Shown one piece after another: positions 45,268 to 56,601 of a stretch of DNA of 64,000 nt. Within the stretch, counting starts at the first letter, position 1. Every line of letters starts with the position of its first letter. A program made the position numbers and the translations under genes. A model generated the notes under the pieces. That model was not told the origin of the DNA, did not search any database, and saw only the letters and a program-made list of their open reading frames with translations. Source of the stretch: Ephydatia muelleri (taxonomy: Eukaryota > Porifera > Demospongiae > Spongillida > Spongillidae); assembly GCA_013339895.1 (NCBI GenBank), contig JABACO010000022.1, positions 7,329,951 through 7,393,950 on the forward strand, read 5' to 3'.

Positions 45268-47517
45268 CTATATCCGACTCATCACCGTATTCTGCCGCAT
45301 TATTCTTTTCGGTGGATTTTTCTGATTAACTCCGCTCTTTAACGCTGATATCCTTTTGAGAACGGGCCAAACAGGAGGCAGGAATAGCAAGAATATGCAG
45401 AGATAGACGATCAAGCTGAGAACGAGGCACTGAATGCCATAAGATAAGGAAATATTTAAAGCTCCGATACTTGACGTGATGAAATATGTGGCCGCGCCTA
45501 CTATGCCGGTGAGGGTTAACAGATAGGCAAGCAGAATGACACTGTGGGTCTGAAAATCTTTCATGATCACATTTCGGTTTAAAAACGCCAATACCACACA
45601 AGAGGCTAGGAGGGTTGCCTCGAAAATAATTGCAGCCGCAAACCAATACGCCTGATCCTCAGTGTCACAGAAATCCTCGAGAAATATGACGAACGTCTCT
45701 CCGGATGGGACAGTGCGGTTTGTGGCTTGTCGTACAAGCGGATGGGACCACGTCCAAGCTGTTAAAAGAACTGCACTCGCTAGCACTAATCCAACAATGA
45801 TGCCTGCTAGTAGGCTGTCTTTCAATTTCAATACTAGTCTTCGATTGTCTCCTTTGATCGATGCCGTGAAGATGCAGTAAAGTCTACCTGTCTTTACGCA
45901 TACTGTAGATAATACCAGAGTCACTCCCAATATCAAGCACCATGGAAACACGTTGCATAGGACCGTTTTCGCCCGGATAGTGAATGAAGCCAATTCTCCA
46001 CTCGTGTACACGACCTCGGCAAACAGAATGAAGTAGCACCCGACGTAAGCAAAGTGGTTGAGATTGGAACTCGAAGCTTTGATGGATGGGACATTCCAAT
46101 ACACGGTGTTAAGCACGTGTATCCCTACTAATACGACAAGAGGAACCACCACCCCTATTGCAACCACCACTGTCGCCAAGGGGATGGGAGTGGTCCTGTG
46201 GATCCTGTCGAAATCGGTAGATACAAACGCAACGGCGACATCTTCAAAGTGAAGTGTACCGTTTAGCATAGTGGCAAATGTTGAATTAATACCGAATTCT
46301 TCGGAGTACTGAAGAAGAGAGGTTATGACTGCCGAAGGGTATCCGGTATTTGGATCGAACTGTACTATTGTCCCAGCCATTCCAGCAAAACTCAAATTCA
46401 TTATTTCCTGTTGAATTATCGAGGCGATAGAGTGCTCACCGGAAGCGCAATCCGAAAGTGAGAGATTCCTCTCCATCAGTGGGCGAATGGAACGGTTAAG
46501 CGCTAATGCCAGTGCCAAAGTCGCGTCAAATGTGAGAACACATTCCACAATAGCCGTAACGTCAGAGCAGTTTTCGAAAGGGTCATAGTTGCTAATTCCG
46601 GGAACAGGTGTTATCGTATCGAGGGATGGCAACTTGTCGATTACAGCAGACACGCTGCGATTTAGAGCCGACGCCATTTGATCTTGGTCACACGTGTACT
46701 CTGTATTTGCGTACGCGATAGATATATTGCCCAGCGGATCGTTTGCCGTAGAAGGGTCAACTAGAATCCATTGGTAGCGAGGATAGGTCATATTCATGTG
46801 GTAGGCCAGACATAGCACCTTCTTTTGAAGCTCTCGTCCGAGAAAGGACACGATAACCCTCACGTACGTAGCTTTCAGTCCCGCTAATGGAAAGTAAGTT
46901 AGTGACACATACGATGTGAATGCGAACTCCACCGTATAATCCTTCATAGCATTGAGAAACGTCCGATACGAATCAACGTACTCCAGCACGGAGGGGTCGT
47001 AGAGGATCCCAATGCGACTCCATCTATTGTGATCGATTAAAGCGGCAATAGCGGCCACGCTGAGATATTTTGGAGGGTTGATGCCAAAGCTGTAAGGGTA
47101 GAGTGTGCGATTCGACAGAGCGTATGAGGTGGCGAGATGGATATTGATCAAGGATATCTGCGGGAGTCCTAGGAGAGAACCGACCACTTGGGCCACGCTA
47201 GAGCATTCGGGGCCAACAACGGCGATCACTTGTTTGTCGCTGTAGTACAAGTTGCGGACCAGGTTAGCGATGCCGTTCCAACTGATGTCGCAGTCATCGC
47301 TGGCTTCGATAAGGTCTAACTTGTATCCGGGTACGATCGACTCGCTGTTGATCAGATCTATAGCGTAGCGGCTACCTTGGACAGACGAATTTATTGCACT
47401 GTCCGGATAGGTGAGAAATGAGAGAAGGTACAAGGTTTTATCGGGTGAAGGTTGAGCTTCTACGTGCACTTGAAGTAAAAGATACAATAGAATTCCACTT
47501 AGTAGCCACGGTGACAT
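45268..47517 (-). CDS. GABA-B-receptor-like family C GPCR (right-arm copy)
   Basis: Single-exon gene of 749 residues starting at ATG 47517, where the same signal peptide begins as in the left copy. Architecture is the same: signal peptide, Venus-flytrap domain (about 25-430), seven membrane helices of 7tm_3 type (about 440-720) and a short tail. By hand alignment about 50-55 residues differ from 20999-23245, plus one 1-residue and one 2-residue indel (SVQ for SVSQ; CSDVTAIVEC for CSAAIVEC). Changes cluster in the ligand-binding domain; the membrane part is closer. Both frames are intact, so both copies are, or recently were, under selection. It may be an allele or a paralogue. Confidence 0.88.
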   Translation of the reverse strand: MSPWLLSGILLYLLLQVHVEAQPSPDKTLYLLSFLTYPDSAINSSVQGSRYAIDLINSESIVPGYKLDLIEASDDCDISWNGIANLVRNLYYSDKQVIAVVGPECSSVAQVVGSLLGLPQISLINIHLATSYALSNRTLYPYSFGINPPKYLSVAAIAALIDHNRWSRIGILYDPSVLEYVDSYRTFLNAMKDYTVEFAFTSYVSLTYFPLAGLKATYVRVIVSFLGRELQKKVLCLAYHMNMTYPRYQWILVDPSTANDPLGNISIAYANTEYTCDQDQMASALNRSVSAVIDKLPSLDTITPVPGISNYDPFENCSDVTAIVECVLTFDATLALALALNRSIRPLMERNLSLSDCASGEHSIASIIQQEIMNLSFAGMAGTIVQFDPNTGYPSAVITSLLQYSEEFGINSTFATMLNGTLHFEDVAVAFVSTDFDRIHRTTPIPLATVVVAIGVVVPLVVLVGIHVLNTVYWNVPSIKASSSNLNHFAYVGCYFILFAEVVYTSGELASFTIRAKTVLCNVFPWCLILGVTLVLSTVCVKTGRLYCIFTASIKGDNRRLVLKLKDSLLAGIIVGLVLASAVLLTAWTWSHPLVRQATNRTVPSGETFVIFLEDFCDTEDQAYWFAAAIIFEATLLASCVVLAFLNRNVIMKDFQTHSVILLAYLLTLTGIVGAATYFITSSIGALNISLSYGIQCLVLSLIVYLCIFLLFLPPVWPVLKRISALKSGVNQKNPPKRIMRQNTVMSRI

Positions 47518-48055
47518 TTTAACGAATGACGTAGGAGATAAACACGAATCTAAACTGCACAGGTAATGAGTCACATGAGCTTTTAAAGCAAAAATGGATA
47601 GAGGAGTGACTCGCCTCCGCGAATCGCAAAAGTTTCCGAATCGATTACACAGCGCTGTGATCGATACACGTAATTTCAGCAAAATGAATTGATCAACACG
47701 GCGAACTCAGAGTGAAAGCAAAGTGATGAGCAGTCTTGTTCCATGCAGACTGCCTAAATGATCGCATGTAGTAACCATTTTATATTAAGCATTCTTGGAA
47801 ACGAGACTATACTATAGAGTGGTAGACTCATTGAAATGTAGCGCACTAGAAACTTGTACGTATACATGTATAATTCTATTTGTCTTTGTGTTTATTGATG
47901 TTGCTTTTAAGTTGCTCTGTAGAGGGGTTAATTCTTTGTGATGACCACTACTATTAACAAGAGAGTACTTCCTATCTGAGCATTTCCCCCATCCGTTGAA
48001 TATGGGGTTGCTGATGCACATCTGTAGTACGTGAATAAAGTAGCAAAATCTGAAG

Positions 48056-48146
<91 letters not shown>

Positions 48147-48841
48147 CACACACACACACGTGCACATGTGTGACACTTACACAAAATTGTTGAAATACAA
48201 CGGTGTTCATGAAATGATCATGGAACAGAAAATAAGACTAGTGCATTGTGCCAGATAACCCTAAGATACTATATGCAAGCTAACTGCACAGGTTGTTTTG
48301 TTGTTGTTGTTGTTGTTGTTTGAAGCTTTTATTTAAAGATTATTTAGTGCTGGTATAATTGCTCATTTTATGTCATCAGTGCAGTGCATAGAACGTTGAT
48401 GGTCTAGGCTGAGAGCCTGCACGTCTGCTTAATTAGATTTCAAGTTTCTTTCTGTGTGTGCATGCGTGCATGGCTCACTGCAGGGGCTAGTTGAAAATGC
48501 ATGGTTTTTTTTATATGCATGAAGACAGAAATGTACTGCAAGATCTTGCGACATATGTGCAGACAACAATTGTTAGCACAGATCTGCTATAAAGCGTGTC
48601 ATTGCTTCTTTGGTATATAGCATGCAGTGAGATAAAACAATCCATTCTATGACTTGGGTGTGTACTTCAACATGTTTTTCAGGGACTTTCGTTGGGACCA
48701 CCAACGCGGAAGTCCCAGCTTAACTTCTACAGTTGGGCGTACTACGCACGGCCTAATCAAATTACAACGCAAGCCAAACTATACTACTTTGAACTTTGAA
48801 TAAGCTTACTTGACTTCCGGAAGGATAAGCACATGCACACC
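47518..48841. other. Shared upstream region of the receptor (right arm)
   Basis: Mirror of about 20090-20998, which should hold the receptor promoter. It contains the (AC)n tract 48058-48160 and a (TTG)n run at 48295-48320. No TATA box could be picked out with confidence. Confidence 0.45.
48058..48160. repeat. (AC)n microsatellite
   Basis: About 50 dinucleotides with a few A interruptions; the left arm has no comparable tract near 20560. Confidence 0.97.
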
Positions 48842-49129
48842 AGAGGCGGCCCCAGCATCTACCGAGGGGAGGGGCCAAGCACACGAGGGGTGCCAAAAAG
48901 GGGCGTGGCTTACGATACTTTAGATACGCGCGTAACTGTTTGACTCTGGATTGTTGCTAGTAATGCATGCGAGCGAGCGCTAGAAGCTAAATCCTGCTCC
49001 GCATATTGTAGCCTCTTTGGATTGTAGTAGTTTTAGGGATTGGGGGTGGGGGGAAGGGGGCGCCATAGCCTGGGTTAGGGGCGGGGGGGGGGGCCAAGGC
49101 CCCCTGGGCCCCCCCCCTCCGGCCGCCTA
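48842..49129. mobile_element. hAT-type MITE with 8 bp target duplication
   Basis: TGCACACC flanks the element exactly on both sides (48834-48841 and 49130-49137). Its ends, AGAGGCGGCCCC and the inverse of GGCCGCCTA, are short inverted repeats of the GGCGG type often seen in hAT elements. The inside is GC-rich with G and C runs and has no ORF of interest. The left arm has the empty site near 20083-20092. Confidence 0.85.
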
Positions 49130-49223
49130 TGCACACCAGCCACTCAGCCAGATCAGTGGTGTACAGGTGTATATAGGAACTGTAGTTGCCATGTTGGCTG
49201 CATGCACTTTTATTTACCCCCCA

Positions 49224-49362
<139 letters not shown>

Positions 49363-49968
49363 GGTGTAGAACACTAAATTGTCTTTCGTATACTTTCATG
49401 TAATACACAGTGCGCGTTGCAGTTCATTGCTCTAAGAAGCACGTTAAAAGTCAGTTTACTATGACTCAGAGACAAGGATTCAGCTGGATTCAAGTGCAGT
49501 GACGTACAGGAATGAAACCGTGTAGTGGCCAAGGTGGAGGGTGTGCCCCTCCCACTTCAGCAAGGGGTCTGGAGCGCAGTAAGTTCCCAAGTGGGGCTGA
49601 GACGACTTTGATGTTTGCCACGAGGTTAAACTGAATTTGGATTTACAATAAATTCAGAAATTCCAATACATCCGATTGTACTAGTGGATAGAGAAAATTG
49701 GAAGATCATAATTATATTTATTTATGGCATTTTCACTGAAAGGAAAAGTGCTAGAAATTGTCAAAGAAAAAGTATAATTAGTACTTGCGGTCGCGGTAAT
49801 TACGTAATGCAGTAAGTCATGCTTTACGTCATGAACTACTAATGTTGTGCAAGATCGGTCCTCGGCCTCCTGCACCACAGACTCACATAACCTTTCGCGG
49901 AAATGCGGAGGTGGCATCTGAGCTTTAAAGCCGCGCCTCAGCCTGTCTTTGATCAGTCAACAGTATAT

Positions 49969-50780
49969 GGGACAGTTCACGCGAAAATCGCATTTATATA
50001 AAAAATGTTATATAAATGCTTCTCGTTTGAATCGCTATATCTTCCAAACGGTTAACGCTATCAACATCCTACTTTCAACACTTTATACCACACCATTTCT
50101 CTATGGCATAATATGTTTTGGGGTATTGCACTTGCTCCTTGCCAGTATTGCAACGTTCGATACCCCACCGGGTTCAAACCCGCCATAACTTTCTGTAGGA
50201 GTAATCAAATCGCTTCAAATTCGGTTTGTAGGTGGAGAGGTCCTCTATCTATCTATTTGTTCTTTCGTTAATTTTTATGCAATCCGTTACGGAGATACAG
50301 TTGAACAAACTACGTGCACATTTTCGCGCTCGTTTCGCGCCAATGATTTGGGCAAATTGCGCTCCGCTCAATGTATGGGGAGGCGGGGATTATTACATTG
50401 GCGCGAATCAAGCGGGAAAACGTGCACGTAGTTTATTCAACTGTATCTCCGTCACAGATGGCATAAAAATTAACGAACAGAACAAATCGATAGGTATAGG
50501 ACCTCTCTAACTACATACCGAATTTGAAGCGATTTCATTACTCCTACAGAAAGTTATGGCGGGTTTGAACCCGGTGGGGTATCGAACGTTGCAATACTGG
50601 CAAGGAGCAAGTGCAAGATCCCAAAAAGTATTTTACCATAGAGAAATGGTTTGGTATGAAGTGTTGAAAATAGGATGTTGATAGCGTTTACCGTTCGGAA
50701 GATATAACGATTCAAACGAGAAGCATTTATATAACATTTTATATATCAATGCGAGTTATCATTTTCGCGTGAACTGTCCC
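49969..50780. mobile_element. 812 bp foldback element
   Basis: GGGACAGTTCACGCGAAAAT at the left is matched by its inverse ending CTGTCCC at the right. The two arms are alike over nearly their whole length (about 380 bp each), around a short GC-richer centre near 50340-50410. It is absent from the left arm (break near 16190). The ORFs at 49949-50510 run through the palindrome and have no recognisable domain, so it is a non-autonomous element. Confidence 0.88.
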
Positions 50781-50844
50781 ATGTATCGCGATATTTTATA
50801 TAATTATATTCACCGTATTAATATTCATTGCAATTTCGATTATG

Positions 50845-51161
50845 GCGGCGGCAAGAAAAGCGAAGAGGAGGAATTCGTATTCTGTTTGGACAAAAAGATA
50901 AATCCCCTGGTCAATTGCAAGTCATTGATAATCATCATCACATTGAAGTCGAATTTCAGAGGTATCTTTAAGAAGTTGATATTAATTTTAGAAGAGATGA
51001 TCCAATGGAGTGGTGAAGAAAGCATGAACTATACTTCCCTCATGCACCAAACTGGCAAGGAAATATCTAGCCTTGACGCACCTTCAGAAATAGTTTTCTC
51101 CACAGCAAAAAAATATACTCCAGAAGAAACAATGGAACCTATTACCTATCCAGCTAGCTAA
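50845..51161 (+). pseudogene. hAT transposase C-terminal remnant (right copy)
   Basis: Mirror of 15834-16160. The EWW and APSE blocks are recognisable across frames, but additional changes (a stop replacing the Lys codon after QRYL, and altered bases in the SERIFS block) show independent decay. The 130-codon ORF (50769-51161) is in the wrong frame and is a shadow. Confidence 0.65.
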
Positions 51162-51312
51162 ATGCATTCACTTAAGGCATAATGCTAAGTGGTTTTAATT
51201 GCTATGTCGCTGCATGCACATGGTTACGCCGTGTACCATTCTCATATATCTGCTGAATTTTAGTAAATTGCTAAATTGTATTCATCTTATCTCTAATCAG
51301 ATAGTCAAGTTG

Positions 51313-51732
51313 CAGTGGAGAACCTCTTACCTTTGCAATTAACAAACTACGATACATGCAATTGAGTTTTAGCTATTCTTCAAGCTCCGCCTTAGATCGT
51401 TTTATAAAACCTTACTTTCTTCGCGTCTATGATAGATATGCATGTGTACAATACTGCTGGTTATGTGATAGCACTTAAGTGAAGTTTGTACATGCAAGGC
51501 AGCATGTCTACCCAAGTGGGCATCATTTGAGATATACATAGAATTCTTGTTTCAGTGCATAGGGTCAAGTTGAGTGAGTGCAATGCATTAATCTTCTGCA
51601 CGTTCCGTGTACATGGACGCGAAGAAAGTAAGGTTTTATAAAACGATCAAAAGCGGAGCTTGAACAGCTAAAATTCACTTGCATCTATAGTAGTTTGCTT
51701 TGTTAATTGCAAAGGTAAGTGCTTCTCCACTG
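51313..51732. mobile_element. Foldback element, right-arm copy
   Basis: CAGTGGAGAA...TTCTCCACTG with terminal inverted repeats of over 100 bp including TTTTATAAAACCTTACTTTC. Same element as 15002-15395. The RAG1-N-like transposon is inserted five bases from its right end. Confidence 0.85.
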
Positions 51733-52183
51733 CAACTCACGGTTGTATGCGGCTGGAAACTAGGTCTACAATTAGATCATTTACGGTATTAACACAACAT
51801 TCTAAAATGATTGCTCATTATAGACATCCATGACTCAGCAGAGCCAGCAAATTAAAAAATTACAATGAACTAACACATTGCACCCCCTTTCCTGGCATGT
51901 CCACTCGATGCGCACAATTGACACCCCACATAGCTTGCATGCGCATACCGTTTTATAAGGCCACGCGGCACGTAATTAGTAGAGGGGCGTTACTAAATCA
52001 GACGACGTGGCCTTTGGTGACAGAACTAGAAAGTAAGCATACTACAGCGATGATCAGGAGGCATGTGGCTATACGTTTTTGCAAACCTAAAGTGGTAACG
52101 AATTTTCTATGACTACAAACAAGCTGAGCGAATTCCATGAATAATCGACATACGTTGTGGTTTGTCCCTACATGTATACATGA

Positions 52184-52642
52184 TTATATAAAGTTTGTGG
52201 GCAGAGGCTAACGAAGTACAGGGCAAAGAAGAGTATCAGCTATGAGAACAAGGCATTCTCAGCTGAGCTGAAAATAGCTTTTGTCATGGACACGTCTGGG
52301 GATGACATCAACATTCACCCTGAGATGTTCTGCATGCACTGTAAGCTCTCAATGGAGAGGACCATCTGTGCCATCACAAAGGGAGTGCATCACAAATGTG
52401 TAGTGATCCTATTTGAATGGCAAAAACATACAGATCAAGAATGCAAGGTAAACAGTACACATTTGCTTTTTAAAAGTAAACATATGACATCATGGTGTTC
52501 AGTATGTGAGCACTTCCGTGCATGCTCAAGTGGACACATGAGGAGGCCAACAGTTGGTAGAGGCCGTGAGGCAGGCGTCACATCTAAATTTACTCATAGC
52601 TCATCTCGAGAAGATTGCCCCTACTCCAGTTCTCTAACATGA
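52184..52642 (+). pseudogene. RAG1 N-terminal zinc-region-like segment of transposon protein
   Basis: The frame is open from 52184 to 52642. It reads VCGQRLTKYRAK, then AFSAELKIAF, then INIHPEMFCMHCKLSMERT, then FEWQKHTDQECKV. This follows the order in the RAG1 N-terminal region before the RING: a C-x2-C knuckle, a spacer, the IHP...FC-x2-C...M-R block, then W-x-HT-x-x-C. The first cysteine of the first pair seems replaced by Tyr (LYKVCG), or lies in an upstream exon. After CKV comes an in-frame stretch of about 54 bases, then CSVCEHFRAC. In RAG1 these modules bind zinc. Here they are part of a transposon-encoded protein of unknown biochemical role. Confidence 0.65.
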
Positions 52643-52672
52643 GCCTAGTCCACCTTTGGAAAGCGTCAGTTG

Positions 52673-52921
52673 ATGCTAAAGGAGCTGAAGTGTGCAGTGT
52701 GCTCCAACATCCTCTCACAGCCACTGGAACTGCTGTGTGGTGCACTGGTGTGCGCTAATTGCCTCCAGGAGTGGATAGCAGCATCTGGCGCTGTGAACTG
52801 TCCCTGCTGCTCTGAGGGTGGTCCCTTAGTTTCCTCCCATGTCAGACCAGCACCAGGTGTGATACTCCTGCTGCTATCAGATGTTTTGGTACATTTGTAC
52901 AGACTGCAGCAGGGATGTTAA
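52673..52921 (+). pseudogene. RING-finger segment of the RAG1-N-like transposon protein
   Basis: From ATG 52673 the frame encodes LKCAVCSNILSQPLELLCG, then ALVCANCLQEW and NCPCCSEGG. This is a C-x2-C-x11-C...C-x2-C-x12-C-x2-C ring with the spacing of the RAG1 RING, except that the usual histidine after the third cysteine is replaced (CGALVC). Just downstream, in another frame (about 52885-52960), CTDCSRDVKAGDYHHLHLSR resembles the C2H2-like finger that follows the RING in RAG1. The frameshift between the two shows decay or an unrecognised splice. Confidence 0.68.
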
Positions 52922-53612
52922 GGCTGGTGACTACCATCACTTACACCTGAGTCGGCTTCCATTGCTCCAAGGAGACCTTGAAACTGCTCAGCATTCACAG
53001 GAAGTGTTGCAGCAGGTAGCAACAAATGTGACCTTAGTTCATGGAGAGGAAATCCCTCTTGCTGTGGATTTTTTGAAGCGATCTGCTGCAAAAATAGAAA
53101 TCTGTGAAGGCAAATGAAATTCAAGTTAGTTCAATATAGGAAGCAAAAGTGGCGAAATGCACCGCAACTGTGAAAAGAGGGTACTCTGAAAAAGAAGGGC
53201 CCTTTGACAAGACACTTGACAATGCTATGCAATCATTTGGTGTACACGACAGCAGTATTTGGAGGGGGGGGGGGCATTTATTGGCAATCATGTACACAAG
53301 GCATTAAAGATAGTGTACATGTGCTATGCATGTGTATGTGAATAATTCATGCAACTTAAACATTTACAGGTACCTAACATCCAGACTCTGTGCACATTAT
53401 CAAAGATGGCACAAGAGAAACTGCCCCACTGATATGGAGAGGTAGCCGGTCAAGTGTCAAAGTTCATCACCAAACTCTCCTTAAATGGAAAATGTCACAA
53501 TATATGTGATCAGAACTTCATTGATGCAGCACACACTGGGGAAACAACGTTCAGTGTACATGTAGGGTTCACAATATGCTTCATTTCAACTAAATAGGCT
53601 ATTCAAGAGTTC

Positions 53613-53912
53613 ATGGCCTTTTTCCGGGACACATATCCTGAGGCAACAGTCCCAATTAAAATGCACCTATTGGAGGACCATACTCTGCAGTGGGCAAATA
53701 CTAACCATGTTGGCTTTGGCCTCCTAGGTGAACAGGGGGACGAGTCAATCCATGCCAAATTTAATCGACTTGGCTTGGCATTTGCTCCTATCAAAGACCG
53801 CATGCAGAACCTGATGTGCATAGTGAAAGAACGCTTGCTAAGTATTGAGCCACAATTGGTAGCTGCCATCCCCCCTCCAGCCAAGAGAGTAAAGAATACT
53901 ATAGCTATGTAA
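53613..53912 (+). pseudogene. C-terminal block of the RAG1-N-like transposon protein
   Basis: The 99-codon frame reads FFRDTYPEATVPIKMHLLED, then GFGLLGEQGDESIHAKFNRL and ends in a PPPAKRVK tail. The MHLLEDH and GEQG-ESIHA-FN blocks are common, as far as I recall, at the end of large transposon proteins of cnidarians, sponges and molluscs that also carry the RAG1-like N-terminal zinc region. Between 53120 and 53600 the expected central part is missing or unreadable, with a G-run at 53267-53276. It terminates with a normal stop about 520 bp before the right TIR. Confidence 0.6.
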
Positions 53913-54839
53913 TTCATGCAGTTCAAGCTCAATCTATATACACATTAACATGAAGTCAAATGAAAAACCAAACTTAATTGCGCCCACTCCCAAAAGACAC
54001 AAAAATGGTGGATTTTCAAAGGCTTGAAAACTACTTCAGAAAATTCGTTACCGTTAAACTATACGAAAAAATGACAGTACATTCAACTAACTTTGCCGTG
54101 GTGGTTTTGGCATGTTCCATCTCAGTCACCGAGCGTCGTTATCGTTTTTTGAACATACGCGGTCGATGTTCACCGTGCGTAAGTCAATAGCTGTCGAAGA
54201 ACCAGAGTCGCAGCGCCAGGCCACGTGATTTATGCCTACAATAAAGGTCAGAGGTGTTTGTCACTGCTAGTATGGCTTTTAGGTGTTAATTACGTTTCAT
54301 GTACCTCGTGCACAGCTGGTTCTAACGGACATCGGTTGCTAGGTTCGTTGCTATGGGGTGACGCAACCAATTCAATATTTTGGGGCGTAGGGCCTAGTTT
54401 CCACGCGTTCAATGAGAGCAGACCGCCGTGAACTTGACTATCTGATTAGAGATAAGGATGAATACAATTAGTGGGGTAGCGTGACCCTTGGCAAACAACA
54501 CTGACAGTTTTTCTAACTCCCGATGAATATGCCGTATCTGCATTTGAATGCATGCATGGGAGTATATCATTATCTAACAAAAATTGAAATGGTAAAGTCT
54601 GCACCCGTGGTAAAGTAAAACCACCTTGACCACTGCTGATGTAATCTAGAGTCTCCCCTTACCAAGGTCGTTCAAAAAGCCTACTAGGCTTACACGTAGT
54701 CTCTTCTCCAAGGTGTTTTCACAAACATATTTACTCCCGTCGCAAATATGTTGTAAGTATGTTAGTAAATATGTATGTACCTTTACGCACGCTGTAAATG
54801 TATTGCAAATATTAGCGTAAATGTAATGTTTCATGTTTT

Positions 54840-55390
54840 CAAACGACTCGGCGCTTTCTACAATATGAGTGACTTGGTCAATGCTCAGGGCACAGCCCAA
54901 GCGCCTGCCTGCCTATAGTTACCTGTGAACTCTTATTCTCAATAGATGTTGTAGTGGATTAGTCAGTTCTTAGTAAGAACCAACACTACACATTTGTATA
55001 CCCACTCTAATTACAGATAAAAACATTGCATTGATAAAATTTTCCACACTTTGCAAAAAATTAATACAATAATAGTGCTTTTTATCTTAACCTCTCTGGT
55101 TGCAGCAATAGCGATATAAGTAACATTGTAAATAAAAGTAAAACTTTTTTATAGAATGACAGAGAGGTTAAGATAAAAAGCAATATTATTGTATAAAAGT
55201 TTTTGCAAAGTGTGGAAAATTTTATCAATGCAAAGTTTTCATCTTTAATTAGAGTGGGTATACAAATGTGTGTAAGTGTTGGTTCTTTCTAAGAACTGAC
55301 TAATCCACTACAACATCTATTGAGAACAAGAGTTCACAGGTAGGCGCTTGGGAAGTCACTCATATTATAGAAAGCACAGGTGAGGTAGAG
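54840..55390. repeat. Compact palindrome matching the split inverted repeat of the left arm
   Basis: 54840-55110 is repeated inverted at 55140-55390 (ACCTGTGAACTCTT, TTGTAGTGGATTAGTCAG and TTTTATCTTAACCTCTCTGG blocks). In the left arm the two halves are 6840-7310 and 13960-14430, separated by 6.6 kb. Part of the repeat is the 3' end of the unknown gene, so the palindrome formed by inverted duplication of that end. Confidence 0.8.
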
Positions 55391-55990
55391 TTGTTCTCAC
55401 ATGGGTTGGAACACTGATCCCGATTGGCCAGGGTTTGTTCAGAGGGTCCAAGGTGATTGGCCACCATTAGTCAGCTGGGTGAAATCAATGTGTTGATCCC
55501 ATTCCCAAGTGTGGGTCTGTGATGTATCCGATCCAGCATCAAACTTGGACCAATGCTCTTTATGGACTTTGACTGATGAAGACATGGGTATTTGGACAGT
55601 TGGACCAGCGAGATCAGCTTGATTGAGGAACACAGCAGTAGTGGCACCCAATCCAGGGATTAGTAGGCCTTTTTGGTATAATGCAGTCTGACCAGCTTCT
55701 TGTTCAACTCCTCCAAACTGAGTAGCGCCAGTGATCCATCTGCCATCCAAGAATCATCAAGCACAGTGTATCCAGCTAGGTAACCACCATGGACTCCAAA
55801 GAGTATTGACAGAGCCAGTGTCAACCTTGACATACCATTCTGGCAACACTGCGCCATCTTGATTGTTCTGTGGACACACTCCAATCAGATTGTTGGTGAG
55901 TGGATCTGGAGTAGAAGTGTTGTTAGTGGACACATTTCCGGGAAGTCTGAAATCGCTGAAAACGTAGTGAAACTGAACTTATGCATGGAG
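55391..55990 (-). pseudogene. Broken gene of unknown family (right copy)
   Basis: Mirror of 6124-6844. The frame 55750-55439 reads ITGATQFGGVEQEAGQTALY and IPMSSSVKVHKEHW, thus retaining the base lost in the left copy. Upstream (55884-55660) the reading frame is shifted by an indel near 55785. The stop after QSPWTL is shared by both arms. An acceptor-like GATTTCAG precedes ACTTCCCGG near 55950. The two copies have different lesions, so the gene was probably still readable when the arms separated, or shares an older break at the common stop. Confidence 0.4.
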
Positions 55991-56539
55991 AATGTAATGC
56001 ATAATTTAAAAAAATAGAAGCTAATCAGTACAATGAACAAAAAATACTGTTTGTGAATTTTAAATTTGACAATGTCATTTTTGATTTAATATACAGACAT
56101 AGCATCACATTTATGCTTTACATATTCACTGTAATTTTTCTGTGTGATTTATACATTTTAATTATTCTCTCCAAGTCTGAACCAGCTATGTGGCCCCCTA
56201 TGTACCCAAACATATACTCTCTGGCCTTATTGAAGTAATTGCACATATTCTAATTTTCTATATTACAGTATGTTTTGGTCAATTTATGCCTTGATGTCAC
56301 TTCATTGGTGTATACAATTTGATGGTCATGTGTTCATGTTACTTCTCTTTGCAGGGTGACAAAAGGTCCATTGTTAAGAAATTTTGCATTGTCCATCTTT
56401 CAGCTTCGGACAATCTTTCCAAAGTGTCAAGGCGACAAGTAGAACTATCACTCAAATCAGCCATAGCATATCGATTCAAATGAAGAATCAAAAAGAGTGG
56501 TGGGTTTTTATCTTCTATCTTCTCGTTGTTGTACCCTTT

Positions 56540-56601
56540 TTATTTCTGGTATCAATCTAAATATCCAACCGGTTGGATATTTTGATTAATACCAGAAATA
56601 A
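56540..56601. repeat. 62 bp near-perfect palindrome (right copy)
   Basis: Same palindrome as 4272-4334, even more regular (ATCCAACCGGTTGGAT at the centre). Confidence 0.85.

Larger units (their letters stand above)
51738..54430 (+). mobile_element. RAG1-N-like (N-RAG type) TIR transposon
   Basis: Ends CACGGTTGTATGC...GGAAACTAGGTC (left) and, inverted, CACGGCGGTCTGC...GGAAACTAGGCC (right) are terminal inverted repeats. AACT flanks both sides (51734-51737 and 54431-54434), a 4 bp target duplication. The left arm has no such insert. Inside lie, in order on the plus strand, a RAG1 central-zinc-region-like segment, a RING finger, a C2H2-like stretch and a C-terminal MHLLEDH block, all partly frameshifted. 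The family resembles the N-RAG-TP elements described from molluscs. No DDE core is visible. Confidence 0.75.

Noticed and set aside
50160..50590. GGGTTCAAACCCG, like a tRNA T-loop or Pol III B box
   Set aside because: It lies in a long palindrome, occurs once in each arm, and no acceptor stem, anticodon arm or A box can be formed around it.
50769..51161. 130-codon ORF mirrored by a 110-codon ORF at 15834-16166, seemingly conserved
   Set aside because: The shared sequence is a hAT transposase remnant readable in other frames; the ORFs are shadows kept because the DNA is similar.
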